This document shows positions 44,754-54,255 of a stretch of DNA of 64,000 bases, in pieces. The stretch's first letter is position 1, and every line of letters begins with the position of its first letter. The stretch is from the NCBI RefSeq assembly GCF_025860405.1, contig NZ_CP063785.1:2542001-2606000 (forward strand), read 5' to 3'. Position numbers and translations under genes: made by a program. The notes under the pieces were generated by a model. The model had not been told where the DNA came from. It worked only from the letters and a program-made list of their open reading frames with translations, and did no database searches. Source of the DNA: Tolypothrix sp. PCC 7712 (GTDB lineage: Bacteria; Cyanobacteriota; Cyanobacteriia; Cyanobacteriales; Nostocaceae).

Positions 44754-45818
44754 CTATAGCAAGTCGGTAAATCGGGGATCGCTTTGGAGTGTTTTAAGGA
44801 TTTGTTTAATTTCCTGGGTACGGTCTTTTTTGACTATGAGGGTAACTTTGCGATCGCGCACGATCACTACATCCTCTAAGCCTATGGTAACAATGACATC
44901 TTCGGGATCGGTGGCGTAAAGTAGTGCTCCTTGGGTATCAAGCCCCACATGGGTAGCAAGTTCCACATTAGGAGTATCTTCTGTTTTCAGTAAACGTTCG
45001 ATCGCATTCCAATCGCCTAAATCATCCCAGCCAAATGCCACTGGTAAGACATATGCTAAAGTGGTCTTTTCCATAAGTGCATAGTCTATACTTTTCTTAG
45101 GCAACTGCGGATAGATACTAGGGCCATTTTGTGCTAGAGGTTCGATAATTTCAGGCGCGTGGGTATATAGTTCCTTGAGAACAACACCGGCCCGAAACAC
45201 GAACATTCCACTATTCCAGCTAAAACGCCCCGTTGATAAAAAAGTTTCTGCCGTTTCCCGGTTGGGCTTTTCAGTAAAGCGGTTGACGTGATAAGCTGGC
45301 AACTCATCAAAGGTACCAATTTTTTCGCCTTGTTCGATATAGCCGTAACCAGTGGATGGGAAAGTAGGCTTGATCCCCAGTGTGACAATCGCTTCTGTAC
45401 TTGCCGCTAAAGAGCTAGCAGCATTTAAGGTGTTAGCAAACGCTTCTTGATCGGCAATCCAGTGATCTGCTGGAAAAAAACCGATGATCGCATCCTCGCC
45501 ATAACGCTGTTTAATGACTAAACTTGTCCAAGCAACAGCTGCGGCAGTGTCTCTTCCCTCTGACTCGATCAATAAATTTTGTGAAGGCAGTTCTGGCAGC
45601 TGTTGTCGCACTCCTTCAGCTATCTGATTAGAAGTGATGACAAACACAGAATCCCACCCGCCCACGAGTTTTATCAACCGATCGGCGGTTGCTTGTAATA
45701 AGCTTCTAGAGCTACCATCAAGACTTAAAAATTGCTTGGGTCGTCCCGAACGACTTAAGGGCCAAAAACGCTCACCTTTACCACCAGCAAGAATTACCGG
45801 GAACAATGAATTAGTCAT
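44754..45818 (-). CDS. manC: Mannose-1-phosphate guanylyltransferase
   Basis: It makes GDP-mannose from mannose-1-phosphate and GTP, for polysaccharides and glycolipids. The N-terminal signature VILAGGKGERFWPLSRSGRP with the Lys-Gln-Phe that follows is complete. FFPADHWI, NRFTEKPNRE and MFVFRAGV are present too. The start is ATG 45818 (MTNSLFPV). The frame is also open from a TTG at 45830. At 354 aa this is the single-function form lacking the C-terminal isomerase. It diverges from the LCP gene. Confidence 0.92.
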   Translation of the reverse strand: MTNSLFPVILAGGKGERFWPLSRSGRPKQFLSLDGSSRSLLQATADRLIKLVGGWDSVFVITSNQIAEGVRQQLPELPSQNLLIESEGRDTAAAVAWTSLVIKQRYGEDAIIGFFPADHWIADQEAFANTLNAASSLAASTEAIVTLGIKPTFPSTGYGYIEQGEKIGTFDELPAYHVNRFTEKPNRETAETFLSTGRFSWNSGMFVFRAGVVLKELYTHAPEIIEPLAQNGPSIYPQLPKKSIDYALMEKTTLAYVLPVAFGWDDLGDWNAIERLLKTEDTPNVELATHVGLDTQGALLYATDPEDVIVTIGLEDVVIVRDRKVTLIVKKDRTQEIKQILKTLQSDPRFTDLL

Positions 45819-45933
45819 TATGTCATACAACTTTACTAAAGAACATTACAAGTTTACAGTGGGCTTTTCTACTGGCAAGATTTGTAGCTTGGACTAACAT
45901 ACTTTTAAGGAGTGGTTGAGTGGGGAGATAATT

Positions 45934-47442
45934 GTGATTAAACAAATGCAATGGACGGAAAATCAAGTCACGCCTCAACAAGTACCAGCTTTAGATTTAG
46001 ATGAGGTTAAGCCTCAACAATTACCAAAGTCAGATACTCAAGTTACGCCTCAACCAGCAGTAGCACCAGAGCAAGAAAATAGACCCCAACAAGCTACTAA
46101 TGTTTCCCGTGGTGTTGTCGAGTCTGTAGGTGAAATTCCTAACCAGCTTTATGAGCGGTTAGGCTTAACCATGCCACGCTGGCTATTGTGGGTGTTAACG
46201 GTTGTCTTAGGTATCGTTTTATCTGGGCTGCTAGTTTCTACCTTGGCGTTGTGGACTCCTTTATGGAGTAATCTCGACCAAACTGAAGAAGACGCAGGAA
46301 CATCTGGGAAGGAACAGGCAAAAGTTCCACTTCCTGGGGAATTATGGGGCAAAATCTCTGAATATCAGCTTTCAAAACCCATGAATATTTTGATCATGGG
46401 GATTGAACCAGTCAAAGGTACTGTTGACGGCTCACCAGAAAGTTTTGCTGGCAAAAGCGACACGATGCTGATGGTGAGGCTCAACCCTGGCGATAAATCC
46501 ATGAAGGTGCTGTCAATTCCTCGGGATACGATGATTGCTATCCCAGAAAAGGGATTAACTAAAGTATCTGATGCTAACGCTCAAGGCGGCCCAGTATTGG
46601 CAGCGCGGGTAATTAGCCGGACTTTAAATAATGCACCAATTGATCGCTATATGCGGATCTCTACTAGCGGCTTACGCCAAATGGTAGATCAGTTGGGTGG
46701 AGTAGAGGTATTTGTGCCGAAACCAATGGCATATCAAAACGCCTCTGGTCAGTCAGTTAGCTTAGTAAGCGGCTGGCAAACGCTCAACGGCGAACAGGCA
46801 GAACTATTTATTCGTTACCGCGAACCCGGTTTAGGTGATTTACCCCGAGTTCAAAGACAGCAAGCGCTGATGAAAGCGTTAGTAGAACGCCTAAATAGTC
46901 CTACAGTTTTACCCAGGTTGCCGCAATTAACCCGCATTATGCGGAAGTACTTTGACACCAACCTGAAAATTGAAGAAATGATGGCATTGGTGAATTTTTC
47001 CGTAAATCTGGAACGGGATAATTTCCAAATGACCGTATTACCTGGTGGCTTCAGCCGCTTCAGCCAAGACCCCAATAGTTATTGGTTGAATATGACTGGG
47101 CAACAAAGCCTATTGAATGATTATGTTGGGGTGAATGTACCTGGTCTCAAGCCGGATGTACGACCAGTTACTAAACTCAAAATTGCTATTCAAAATGCTT
47201 CCAATCAACCACAGTTAACTCAAAAAGTTATCAACTCTCTCAAACAAAAAGGCTTCACCAACGTTTATCCGGTACCAGATTGGCCTGATACCCAACGCCA
47301 AACTCAAATTATTGTGCAAGGAGGTAAGCGAGAATTAGGAATTGATCTCCAAAAAATTATTGGTTTAGGTCAAATTGAAGTGACTGCGACTGGTGATTTG
47401 GAATCTGACCTGACAATCCAAATTGGTAAAGATTGGAAATAG
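45934..47442 (+). CDS. LytR-CpsA-Psr (LCP) family protein with LytR_C domain
   Basis: LCP enzymes attach polymers from lipid carriers to the wall. The protein has a Gln/Pro-rich cytoplasmic tail, one membrane span (about residues 83-110), the LCP domain (NILIMGIEPV, SDTMLMVRLNPG, VLSIPRDTMIAIP, DQLGGVEVFV, ELFIRYREPGLGDLPRVQRQQ) and a C-terminal LytR_C domain (about 415-500). I prefer GTG 45934, 6 nt after GGGGAG. A TTG at 45916 with AAGGAG 3 nt before is the alternative. Confidence 0.9.
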   Translation: MIKQMQWTENQVTPQQVPALDLDEVKPQQLPKSDTQVTPQPAVAPEQENRPQQATNVSRGVVESVGEIPNQLYERLGLTMPRWLLWVLTVVLGIVLSGLLVSTLALWTPLWSNLDQTEEDAGTSGKEQAKVPLPGELWGKISEYQLSKPMNILIMGIEPVKGTVDGSPESFAGKSDTMLMVRLNPGDKSMKVLSIPRDTMIAIPEKGLTKVSDANAQGGPVLAARVISRTLNNAPIDRYMRISTSGLRQMVDQLGGVEVFVPKPMAYQNASGQSVSLVSGWQTLNGEQAELFIRYREPGLGDLPRVQRQQALMKALVERLNSPTVLPRLPQLTRIMRKYFDTNLKIEEMMALVNFSVNLERDNFQMTVLPGGFSRFSQDPNSYWLNMTGQQSLLNDYVGVNVPGLKPDVRPVTKLKIAIQNASNQPQLTQKVINSLKQKGFTNVYPVPDWPDTQRQTQIIVQGGKRELGIDLQKIIGLGQIEVTATGDLESDLTIQIGKDWK

Positions 47443-47455
47443 TTAAGAGTTGGAG

Positions 47456-47510
47456 AGACGCGATTGATCGCGTCTGTAGATTTAAGAGACGCAATTAATT
47501 GCGTCTGTAC
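47456..47510. repeat. Two adjacent palindromic repeats after the LCP gene
   Basis: AGACGCGAT/ATCGCGTCT (47456-47475) and the perfect 20-bp palindrome AGACGCAATTAATTGCGTCT (47487-47506). They may act as terminators or be mobile palindromes. A related copy lies at 41751. Confidence 0.7.
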
Positions 47511-47572
47511 AAAAGTCAAGAGTTAAAATTAATTTATGATGAATTTTTGACTTTTGAATCTACAAAAAAGTT

Positions 47573-48079
47573 ATGAAAAAGTTTTGGTTACGCTTTTTTA
47601 GCTTGATATTGATTTTGATATTGGCTGGTTTATGGGTGATTCTTACTCCTAGACCAGCCTTTGCTCAAATAAATACAATAAATTACAACAACACTAATTT
47701 AGAGAATCGTGACTTTTCACATAACGATTTAGCTAGGGTAACTTTTGTGGCAGCAGAAATGCGAGGCACAAATTTTGCAGGAGCCAACTTAACAAATGCA
47801 ATTTTAACTAAAGGTGTGTTACTCAAAGCCAATTTAGAAGGTGCAAACCTCACAGGCGCTTTAGTGGATCGGGTAACTTTTGATAATGCCAACCTCAAAA
47901 ATGCCATTTTTACAGAAGCAACTTTAACCCGCAGCCGCTTTTATGATGCTGAAATCACTGGTGCCGATTTTACAGATGCTTTAATAGACCGCTATCAAGT
48001 ATCGCTATTATGCGATCGCGCCGATGGAGTTAATCCAGTAACCGGAGTTTCCACACGCGATAGTTTGGGTTGTCGATAG
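47573..48079 (+). CDS. Exported pentapeptide-repeat protein
   Basis: A signal peptide (hydrophobic residues about 7-25, cleavage near FAQ, residue 32) is followed by about 18 pentapeptide units of the A(D/N)LxX type: [51 protein letters not shown]. These build a right-handed quadrilateral beta-helix. The likely site is periplasm or thylakoid lumen. Function within this cyanobacterial family is largely unknown. Confidence 0.9.
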   Translation: MKKFWLRFFSLILILILAGLWVILTPRPAFAQINTINYNNTNLENRDFSHNDLARVTFVAAEMRGTNFAGANLTNAILTKGVLLKANLEGANLTGALVDRVTFDNANLKNAIFTEATLTRSRFYDAEITGADFTDALIDRYQVSLLCDRADGVNPVTGVSTRDSLGCR

Positions 48080-48208
48080 GAAGAAAATCACCAATACCAA
48101 ACCCCAAACACCAAATAACTAATTTTTGATAATTTGCCTGATAGACTCTACAATTGCAGGTTAAATGTGTTGACATATGCACTCAGTTAGAGTTGTCAGG
48201 TATTATTC

Positions 48209-49825
48209 GTGACTAAACAAGACCAAAAGCCCTCTCGTTCATTTGCAGGAATTGCTGGCATTGTTGCCATAGCTACCTTAATTAGTAAAGTATTTGGTTT
48301 AGTAAGGCAGCAAGCGATCGCAGCTGCTTTTGGTGTGGGTGCTGCTGCTACTGCTTATAGTTATGCCTACATTATTCCTGGCTTTTTATTAATATTACTC
48401 GGTGGTGTGAACGGGCCGTTACACAGTGCTATTGTGAGCGTTTTAGCTAAACGCAAGCAAGAAGAAGCGGCTCCTTTAGTGGAAACAGTTACAACCTTAG
48501 TAGGTGGATTGCTGTTGCTGGTGACATTGGCGCAAATTGTCTTTGCCGATGTAGTAGTGGATTTTGTTGGTCATGGTTTAAAAGAGACTACCAGAGCGAT
48601 CGCCATCCAACAAATCCGCATCATGGCCCCAATGGCTCTATTTTCTGGCTTAATTGGCATTGGTTTTGGTACTCTCAACGCTGCCAATCAATATTGGTTA
48701 CTCTCTATTAGTCCTTTATTATCTAGTATTACTGTTGTTGCAGGGATTGGGATTTTAGCTTTGCAATACGGCAAAGATATTATCCTCCCAGAATACGCTT
48801 ACATCGGCGGCATGATGTTAGCTTGGGGAACCTTAGCCGGAGCCATTTTGCAATGGTTGGTGCAGTTAATTGTGCAATGGCGCTTAGGATTAGGCACATT
48901 ACGGCTACGGTTTGATTTCAAATCCCCAGGGGTTCAACAAGTAATTAAAATTATGACTCCGGCAACCATCTCTTCTGGGATGATGCCAATTAATGTGGCT
49001 ACAGACCTTTATTTTGCTAGTCCTATTCCCGGTGCAGCGGCTGGTTTTAACTATGCCAATCTTTTAGTCCAAACTCCCTTAGGCATTATTTCTAATATTA
49101 TTTTGTTGCCCTTATTACCAATATTTGCGAAATTGGCGGAGCCAGACAATTGGCCAGATCTCAAAATACGTATTCGTCAAGGGTTATTGCTGACCGCTGT
49201 AACTATGCTCCCTCTGGGCGCGCTGATGGTGGCTTTATCTGTCCCCATTGTGCAGATAGTATATGAGCGCGGCGCTTTTAAGCAAGAGGCTACCAAGCTA
49301 GTTTCTTCATTATTAATTGCTTACGGAATTGGGATGTTTGCCTATTTAGGGCGTGATGTTTTAGTCCGGGTATTTTATGCTTTAGGTGATGGTCAAACAC
49401 CATTTCGCATTAGTGTTTTGAATATCTTTCTGAATATTGTACTGGATTGGTTTTTTGTGAAACCATTTGGCGCGCCTGGTTTGGTGTTAGCAACCGTAGG
49501 CGTAAATTGTAGCTCTATGTTAATGCTGTTATGGCTGCTCGATCGCAAACTTAATGGTTTACCTTGGCGAGAGTGGAGTGTACCGATTATTAGTTTAACT
49601 GCGGCTAGCTTAGTTTCTGGTGTAGCTAGTTATGCAACTTTATTCGGTTGTCAGCAAGTGTTAGGTAAATCTGGTTTAGTAATTCTACTAATAGAGTTAT
49701 CTATTGCTGGCTTAGTAGGTCTTGGTTTGTTTGCAATCTTTGCCTCCTGGATGAAGATACCAGAGGTAAATACTTTTGTTGTGCGGATGCGTCAACGATT
49801 TTTGAAGAAGGGAAATCAAGTATAG
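48209..49825 (+). CDS. murJ: Lipid II flippase MurJ
   Basis: MurJ flips the peptidoglycan precursor across the inner membrane. The 538-aa protein has about 14 membrane spans, an N-terminal IATLISKVFGLVRQQAIAAAFGVG block, LYFASPIPGAAAGFNYANLLVQTPLGI, and VRVFYALGDGQTPFRIS, typical of MurJ/MviN. The start is GTG at 48209. It is a single gene, next to LCP and polysaccharide genes. Confidence 0.93.
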   Translation: MTKQDQKPSRSFAGIAGIVAIATLISKVFGLVRQQAIAAAFGVGAAATAYSYAYIIPGFLLILLGGVNGPLHSAIVSVLAKRKQEEAAPLVETVTTLVGGLLLLVTLAQIVFADVVVDFVGHGLKETTRAIAIQQIRIMAPMALFSGLIGIGFGTLNAANQYWLLSISPLLSSITVVAGIGILALQYGKDIILPEYAYIGGMMLAWGTLAGAILQWLVQLIVQWRLGLGTLRLRFDFKSPGVQQVIKIMTPATISSGMMPINVATDLYFASPIPGAAAGFNYANLLVQTPLGIISNIILLPLLPIFAKLAEPDNWPDLKIRIRQGLLLTAVTMLPLGALMVALSVPIVQIVYERGAFKQEATKLVSSLLIAYGIGMFAYLGRDVLVRVFYALGDGQTPFRISVLNIFLNIVLDWFFVKPFGAPGLVLATVGVNCSSMLMLLWLLDRKLNGLPWREWSVPIISLTAASLVSGVASYATLFGCQQVLGKSGLVILLIELSIAGLVGLGLFAIFASWMKIPEVNTFVVRMRQRFLKKGNQV

Positions 49826-49919
49826 TATGTAAGTCTTTGATTAAACTTGTGCATGAAATATAGACTACAAATAGTCTCTGTTAGAAAATAAAAGCAAAGG
49901 ACTTAATCATTAATAAGTT

Positions 49920-50144
49920 ATGTCAACAGTTCCACAACCACTGGAAGAACGAGTAGCAAATCTAGAGGCTGAAGTTGCAAGCCTCAAAAGCAAATTGGAA
50001 GTTGTTGCTTTGCCAACAAAACCTTGGTGGGAGAGGATAACTGGTACATTTGCTGAAAACTCAGCTTATGATGAAGCTATGGAGCTAGGACGTGAGTATC
50101 GTGAATCCCTGCGTTCCGGCTCTATAGAATCAAGTGATGCTTAG
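49920..50144 (+). CDS. Candidate antitoxin partner of VapC, 74 aa
   Basis: A short protein with a coiled coil (LEERVANLEAEVASLKSKLEVV) and a C-terminal part resembling toxin-binding tails (WWERITGTFAENSAYDEAMELGREYRESLR). Its stop TAG is directly followed by the ATG of the PIN toxin, so the two are co-translated. No classical AbrB, Phd or RHH DNA-binding fold is evident, so the antitoxin role rests on position. Confidence 0.72.
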   Translation: MSTVPQPLEERVANLEAEVASLKSKLEVVALPTKPWWERITGTFAENSAYDEAMELGREYRESLRSGSIESSDA

Positions 50145-50564
50145 ATGTACATTCTTGATACAGATCATCTCAGCATTTTGGATCGCGGAGGAGCAGGAGC
50201 GCAGCGTCTTCTCATGCGATTGGCAAATGTCAATCCTAATGAGATTGTAGCAACCATTATTAGCTACGAAGAACAAACACGGGGCTGGTTGAGTTATCTG
50301 GCAAAGGCTAGGACGTTTGAGGGACAAGTTGAAGCTTACAAGCAGTTGAAGAAGCAATTAACTAATTACTGTGCTATCCCAATCCTAGAATTTGATGGAC
50401 AAGCAGCCCAAGAATTTCAACGTCTTAAGGCCTTATATCCTCGACTTGGAACGATGGATTTAAAAATTGCGGCGATCGCGCTTGTGAATCAAGCTATCCT
50501 ATTGACTCGAAATTCTGCTGATTTTGGACAAATTTCCGGCTTAAGCATACAGGATTGGACTTGA
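50145..50564 (+). CDS. VapC-type PIN-domain toxin RNase
   Basis: The 139-aa PIN domain has the acidic metal-site residues in order: LDTDHLSIL, IISYEEQTRGW, GTMDLKIAAIAL and LTRNSADFGQISGL. VapC toxins are Mg2+-dependent RNases, often cutting tRNA or rRNA. It begins right at the stop of its small upstream partner. It is not frame-damaged. Confidence 0.88.
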   Translation: MYILDTDHLSILDRGGAGAQRLLMRLANVNPNEIVATIISYEEQTRGWLSYLAKARTFEGQVEAYKQLKKQLTNYCAIPILEFDGQAAQEFQRLKALYPRLGTMDLKIAAIALVNQAILLTRNSADFGQISGLSIQDWT

Positions 50565-50788
50565 AGAGAGCATCATTATTTAACATCCATATCCTAATAA
50601 GGGTGAACTGCGATCACCTCTTTGTTGGTATCAAAAATGGAGCAGGAGCGATCGCTTTTCGTCAAAACTAGGTTTATACGTACAACTGATCAAACAATTA
50701 GATACTAATTTTTTGCTTCACATTGCTGACATAGTTGATTGCGAAAGCTATGATGAAGCGGCCAAAAAAATTTGTCTAGGTGTGCGAT
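50565..50788. other. Gap before the DUF262 gene
   Basis: One frame stays open for about 60 codons (reading KQLDTNFLLHIADIVDCES) and runs into the next gene out of phase, with no start. This could be a gene remnant, or chance. Confidence 0.25.
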
Positions 50789-52456
50789 ATGAAACTACCA
50801 GAACCTCAAACCAAAACATTTTCAACTTTGGTAGGGGAAATTGAAAATGGTCAAATTAAAATTCCCCAATTTCAAAGAGAATTCGTTTGGACAATGCAGA
50901 AATCTGCTGCCCTTATTGACAGCATTATCAAAGGTTATCCCATTGGCACATTCATTTTTTGGCGCACTAATGAACGTCTTCGCTCAGTAAAAAATATTGG
51001 TAAGCTAGATTTACCAGAACCAAAGCCAGGTGAGTTTGTTGATTACGTTTTAGATGGACAGCAGCGATTAACTAGCTTGTTTGCTAGTCTGCAAGGCGTT
51101 ATTTTAAAAAGAGAAGACGGAAGAGAAGATAATTTTTCACAAATATTCATCGATTTAGAAGCTCAAGACTCTGAGCAAATCGTCATTACTGATATTGTGG
51201 GTAAAGATGAAAAAAGTTTAATTAGCATTCTCAATTTACTCAAAGGTAGTTTTTTGCTTTTAGCAGCATATCCTCAGAAATATCATGATAAACTTCAAAC
51301 TTATAAAAATAGGATTGAAAGCTATCAGTATTCAATAATTCAGGTCAAAGATGCACCGATAGAAATAGCCACAGAGATTTTTACAAGGATAAACGTTAGT
51401 GGTCAAGCTTTGTCTTTATTTGAGATTATGGCTGCTAAAACGTTTGATTACGAAAAGAAATTCGATTTAACAGAAAAATTTCAAGAGTTCATAGAAAATC
51501 TTAGACCTTTCAATTATGAGACTATTTCTGATGCTACTGTACTGCAATTTGTCTCAATCATTCTCTCCAAAGAGTGTAAAAGACAAGTCATATTAAAACT
51601 TGACAAGAATAGTTTTATTAATGTTTGGGGCCAAGCAATAGATGCTATTGAACGCAGTGTAGAGTATTTCAGAAATTTTTATCGTATCCCGGTTTCTCAG
51701 TTACTTCCATATAATGCCTTAATCATTCCCTTTTCATATTTCTTCTTTCACCACAAAGATAAACCAACTGATGATAAACAAAAATATCTAGAGGATTTTT
51801 TCTGGAGATGTTCTTTATCTGGACGCTATTCTTCTTCTGTAGAAAGTAAATTAGCACAAGATATAAAAAGAATAGATGAAATTCTTGCTGGAAATTTACC
51901 TAGCTATGATTGGTCAGTTGATACTTCAGCAGAATTTATTAAGGATAATGGTTGGTTTAGTACTTCTAGAAGTTATATCAAAGCAATCTTATGTATATAT
52001 GTGTATCATCAACCAAAGTCATTTAATGATAACTCTATCGTCAATGTCAGTAACTATTGGCTCAAACAAGCAAATAGTAAAAATTATCATCACTTTTTTC
52101 CAAAAGCACATTTAAGAGGAAAGAATTATTTAGATTGGTACATTAACCATATTCTAAACATCACCATAGTAGACGACTTTTTGAACAAAAGGGAAATTAA
52201 AGCAAATCCACCTTCAAAGTACATGGCTAAATTTCAAGCAATAAATCATGACTTGGCGACTACTATGAAAACTCATTTAATAGAGAATTTAGATAATTTT
52301 GGGATTTGGAATGATGATTATGACCAGTTTTTATCTGAAAGAGCAAAAGTTGTTAGTCGAGAAATTTCTAAAAGAATTATTAAGCAGGAAATAGACAAAA
52401 AAGGACAATCGAATTTAGTTGATGATTTTGAAGAAGATTTAACAACTATTGAATAA
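50789..52456 (+). CDS. DUF262/DUF1524 protein (GmrSD-like putative nuclease)
   Basis: The ATG at 50789 follows AGGTG with 6-nt spacing; an in-frame GTG lies at 50780. The N-terminal domain is DUF262, a ParB-like NTP-dependent fold: IKIPQFQREFVWT, LIDSIIKGYPIGTFIFWR, VDYVLDGQQRLTSLFASL. The C-terminal region (NYHHFFPKAHLRG, then ILNITIVDDFLNKREI) is the HNH-like DUF1524 part. This layout is that of GmrSD type IV restriction enzymes, which attack modified phage DNA (established for E. coli GmrSD), and of related defence proteins. It is shorter (556 aa) than typical GmrSD fusions. It sits beside a toxin-antitoxin pair. Confidence 0.85.
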   Translation: MKLPEPQTKTFSTLVGEIENGQIKIPQFQREFVWTMQKSAALIDSIIKGYPIGTFIFWRTNERLRSVKNIGKLDLPEPKPGEFVDYVLDGQQRLTSLFASLQGVILKREDGREDNFSQIFIDLEAQDSEQIVITDIVGKDEKSLISILNLLKGSFLLLAAYPQKYHDKLQTYKNRIESYQYSIIQVKDAPIEIATEIFTRINVSGQALSLFEIMAAKTFDYEKKFDLTEKFQEFIENLRPFNYETISDATVLQFVSIILSKECKRQVILKLDKNSFINVWGQAIDAIERSVEYFRNFYRIPVSQLLPYNALIIPFSYFFFHHKDKPTDDKQKYLEDFFWRCSLSGRYSSSVESKLAQDIKRIDEILAGNLPSYDWSVDTSAEFIKDNGWFSTSRSYIKAILCIYVYHQPKSFNDNSIVNVSNYWLKQANSKNYHHFFPKAHLRGKNYLDWYINHILNITIVDDFLNKREIKANPPSKYMAKFQAINHDLATTMKTHLIENLDNFGIWNDDYDQFLSERAKVVSREISKRIIKQEIDKKGQSNLVDDFEEDLTTIE

Positions 52457-52486
52457 ATATAAATACTACTATCCAAAAGTAAGATA

Positions 52487-52517
52487 GAGGTACGATGGAA
52501 AATTCTCCGCGTACCTC
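52487..52517. terminator. Hairpin between convergent genes
   Basis: GAGGTACG (52487-52494) pairs with CGTACCTC (52510-52517), between the DUF262 gene and hupL, which converge here. No U-tract follows. Bidirectional termination is inferred. Confidence 0.4.
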
Positions 52518-52550
52518 CTCGCTTACCTTCGCACCACTTTGCTTTTAAAC

Positions 52551-54146
52551 TTAAGCAGTTCTAAACCGCGCCAATTCTTCACCAGTCTTGGCATCGTGGG
52601 CGTGAACTGTACATACTAAACAAGAGTCAAACGATCGCGCAACGTGACCTACTTCTACTGGATCTTTAGAATCGTAGATAGGTGTGCCGATTAAAGCTTC
52701 CTCAATCGGGCCACGTGCGCCATTACCATCGCGAGGGCCAATATTCCAAGTACCAGGGGCAATAACTTGGTAGTTCTTAATTTTACCGCCCTCTACTTCT
52801 ACCCAGTGACACAAAGAACCCCGTGCAGCTTCGGTTCCACCCCATCCCTTACCATCTTTTTCTTGGGGTTTGATATACCAGGGGTCGTTTAACTTAAATT
52901 CGCGCAAGCAGTGTTCGGCTTGGCGGTAAAGCTTGACAATTTCGTGAACTCGTGCTAACTGACGCACATGAATGCTAGGGCCACCCATTTGCTTGAAAAC
53001 GTCTAAAATAAACCCGTCTTGGTGTTGCCAAGATTCGCCATGCTTACCACCTGCAACTAACTGACGCGCTAAGGGGCCTGCTTCTAAGCGTCCGAAATCT
53101 TTGTGGAGGACTGCACTGGCCCAAGAATAGGCATTATCGAAGTCTTTTGTATTCTTTTGAATGGGATTAGTTGTGCGATCGCCTGGGTAAACATCGGCTG
53201 TACCCTCATCGTACCAAGAGTGAGTAGTATTCTCACGGGCAAAAGATGGGTGCATCAAGCTGTGAGTGTCGCTGAAGCTGTCATACACTCCACTCTTCAT
53301 GATCATCGCCGCATTTCGTCCATCAATTGTGGGCTGTTGATATTTGTCCTCATGGGGTAAATATCCCCAAGTCACATATTTACCAACACCAGCGCCGTAT
53401 CTATCTAGACCAATATCTAAACCCATGCGCCAATATAAACCCAAGTCGGATTCCCGATGCTTGCGGTCTTCATCTAGCCAATCCATGAAGTCATCATAAG
53501 TTTGAATTTCTTCGTAGCGTTCCAGAGAACAACCCAACCACACCGGTTCTAACCAGTTGGTACGGAAATATTCTAATAGTGACCAAGCGCGGGTAATGTC
53601 TGTTAAAGTGGGGGCGCACATCACACCGCCAGGAACCATGTAACTAGAATGGGGCCATTGACCACCTAATAAAGCGTAAATTTCTACAGGTTTTGCAGAA
53701 ATAGTCACACCTAGTTCGTAGGAAGTGCCTGTGAAAGCTGCAAAGCGTCTGGTAGCTTCTTCATAAAACCGACTATTGCGGTATTTTTTATTAGTCAGGT
53801 CAATTGCAAATAGACCATAAAAATAGCGGGGTATACTTTGGATAGTTTCGACAATTTGACCTAAATTTCTTGCTAAAATCGCATTGCGTGGAACTTCTGT
53901 ACCCCAGAGTGTATCCAGTGCCCAAGATGCAGAAGTCAGGTGAGAACCACCGCAAATACCACAAATGCGAGGTGTAACGATTAATCCAGCTTGGGGGTCT
54001 TTACCACGGAGGATAATTTCAAATCCCCGGAAGAGTTCTGCATGAGTCCAGGCGTTGACTACATATCCGTCTTCAATTTCCACCCGGACATCTAAATCAC
54101 CTTCGACTCTACCGACTGGCGAGATGTCTAATGTTTGAATTGTCAT
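52551..54146 (-). CDS. hupL: Uptake [NiFe] hydrogenase large subunit
   Basis: HupL carries the NiFe centre that oxidises hydrogen released by nitrogenase in heterocysts. Ni ligands are Cys62 and Cys65 (RICGICGGSH) near the N-terminus, and Cys509 and Cys512 (SFDSCLVCTVHAH) near the C-terminus. The 16 residues after His515 would be removed by the HupW protease. The motif reads Asp-Ser-Cys where most [NiFe] enzymes have Asp-Pro-Cys. At 531 aa the gene is complete and uninterrupted, unlike Nostoc 7120, where an XisC element splits hupL. It lies downstream of hupS in one operon. Confidence 0.96.
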   Translation of the reverse strand: MTIQTLDISPVGRVEGDLDVRVEIEDGYVVNAWTHAELFRGFEIILRGKDPQAGLIVTPRICGICGGSHLTSASWALDTLWGTEVPRNAILARNLGQIVETIQSIPRYFYGLFAIDLTNKKYRNSRFYEEATRRFAAFTGTSYELGVTISAKPVEIYALLGGQWPHSSYMVPGGVMCAPTLTDITRAWSLLEYFRTNWLEPVWLGCSLERYEEIQTYDDFMDWLDEDRKHRESDLGLYWRMGLDIGLDRYGAGVGKYVTWGYLPHEDKYQQPTIDGRNAAMIMKSGVYDSFSDTHSLMHPSFARENTTHSWYDEGTADVYPGDRTTNPIQKNTKDFDNAYSWASAVLHKDFGRLEAGPLARQLVAGGKHGESWQHQDGFILDVFKQMGGPSIHVRQLARVHEIVKLYRQAEHCLREFKLNDPWYIKPQEKDGKGWGGTEAARGSLCHWVEVEGGKIKNYQVIAPGTWNIGPRDGNGARGPIEEALIGTPIYDSKDPVEVGHVARSFDSCLVCTVHAHDAKTGEELARFRTA

Positions 54147-54255
54147 TTGTTATTTGTCCTTTGTCCTTTGTCATTAGTCAAGAGTCCAGGGTCAACGATA
54201 TTGGTTATTCACCCAATGCCCAATGCCCTGTGCCCAATGCCCTATGCCCCATTCC
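54147..54255. repeat. Short tandem repeats in the hupS-hupL spacer
   Basis: TTTGTCC/TTTGTCA heptamers and (CAATGCC, CTATGCC) heptamers fill the 109-bp spacer. Such repeats in this spacer are known from other heterocystous strains. Confidence 0.75.

Noticed and set aside
50640..50790. Gene remnant before the DUF262 gene
   Set aside because: One frame is open for about 60 codons but has no start, no recognisable homology and runs out of phase into the next gene.
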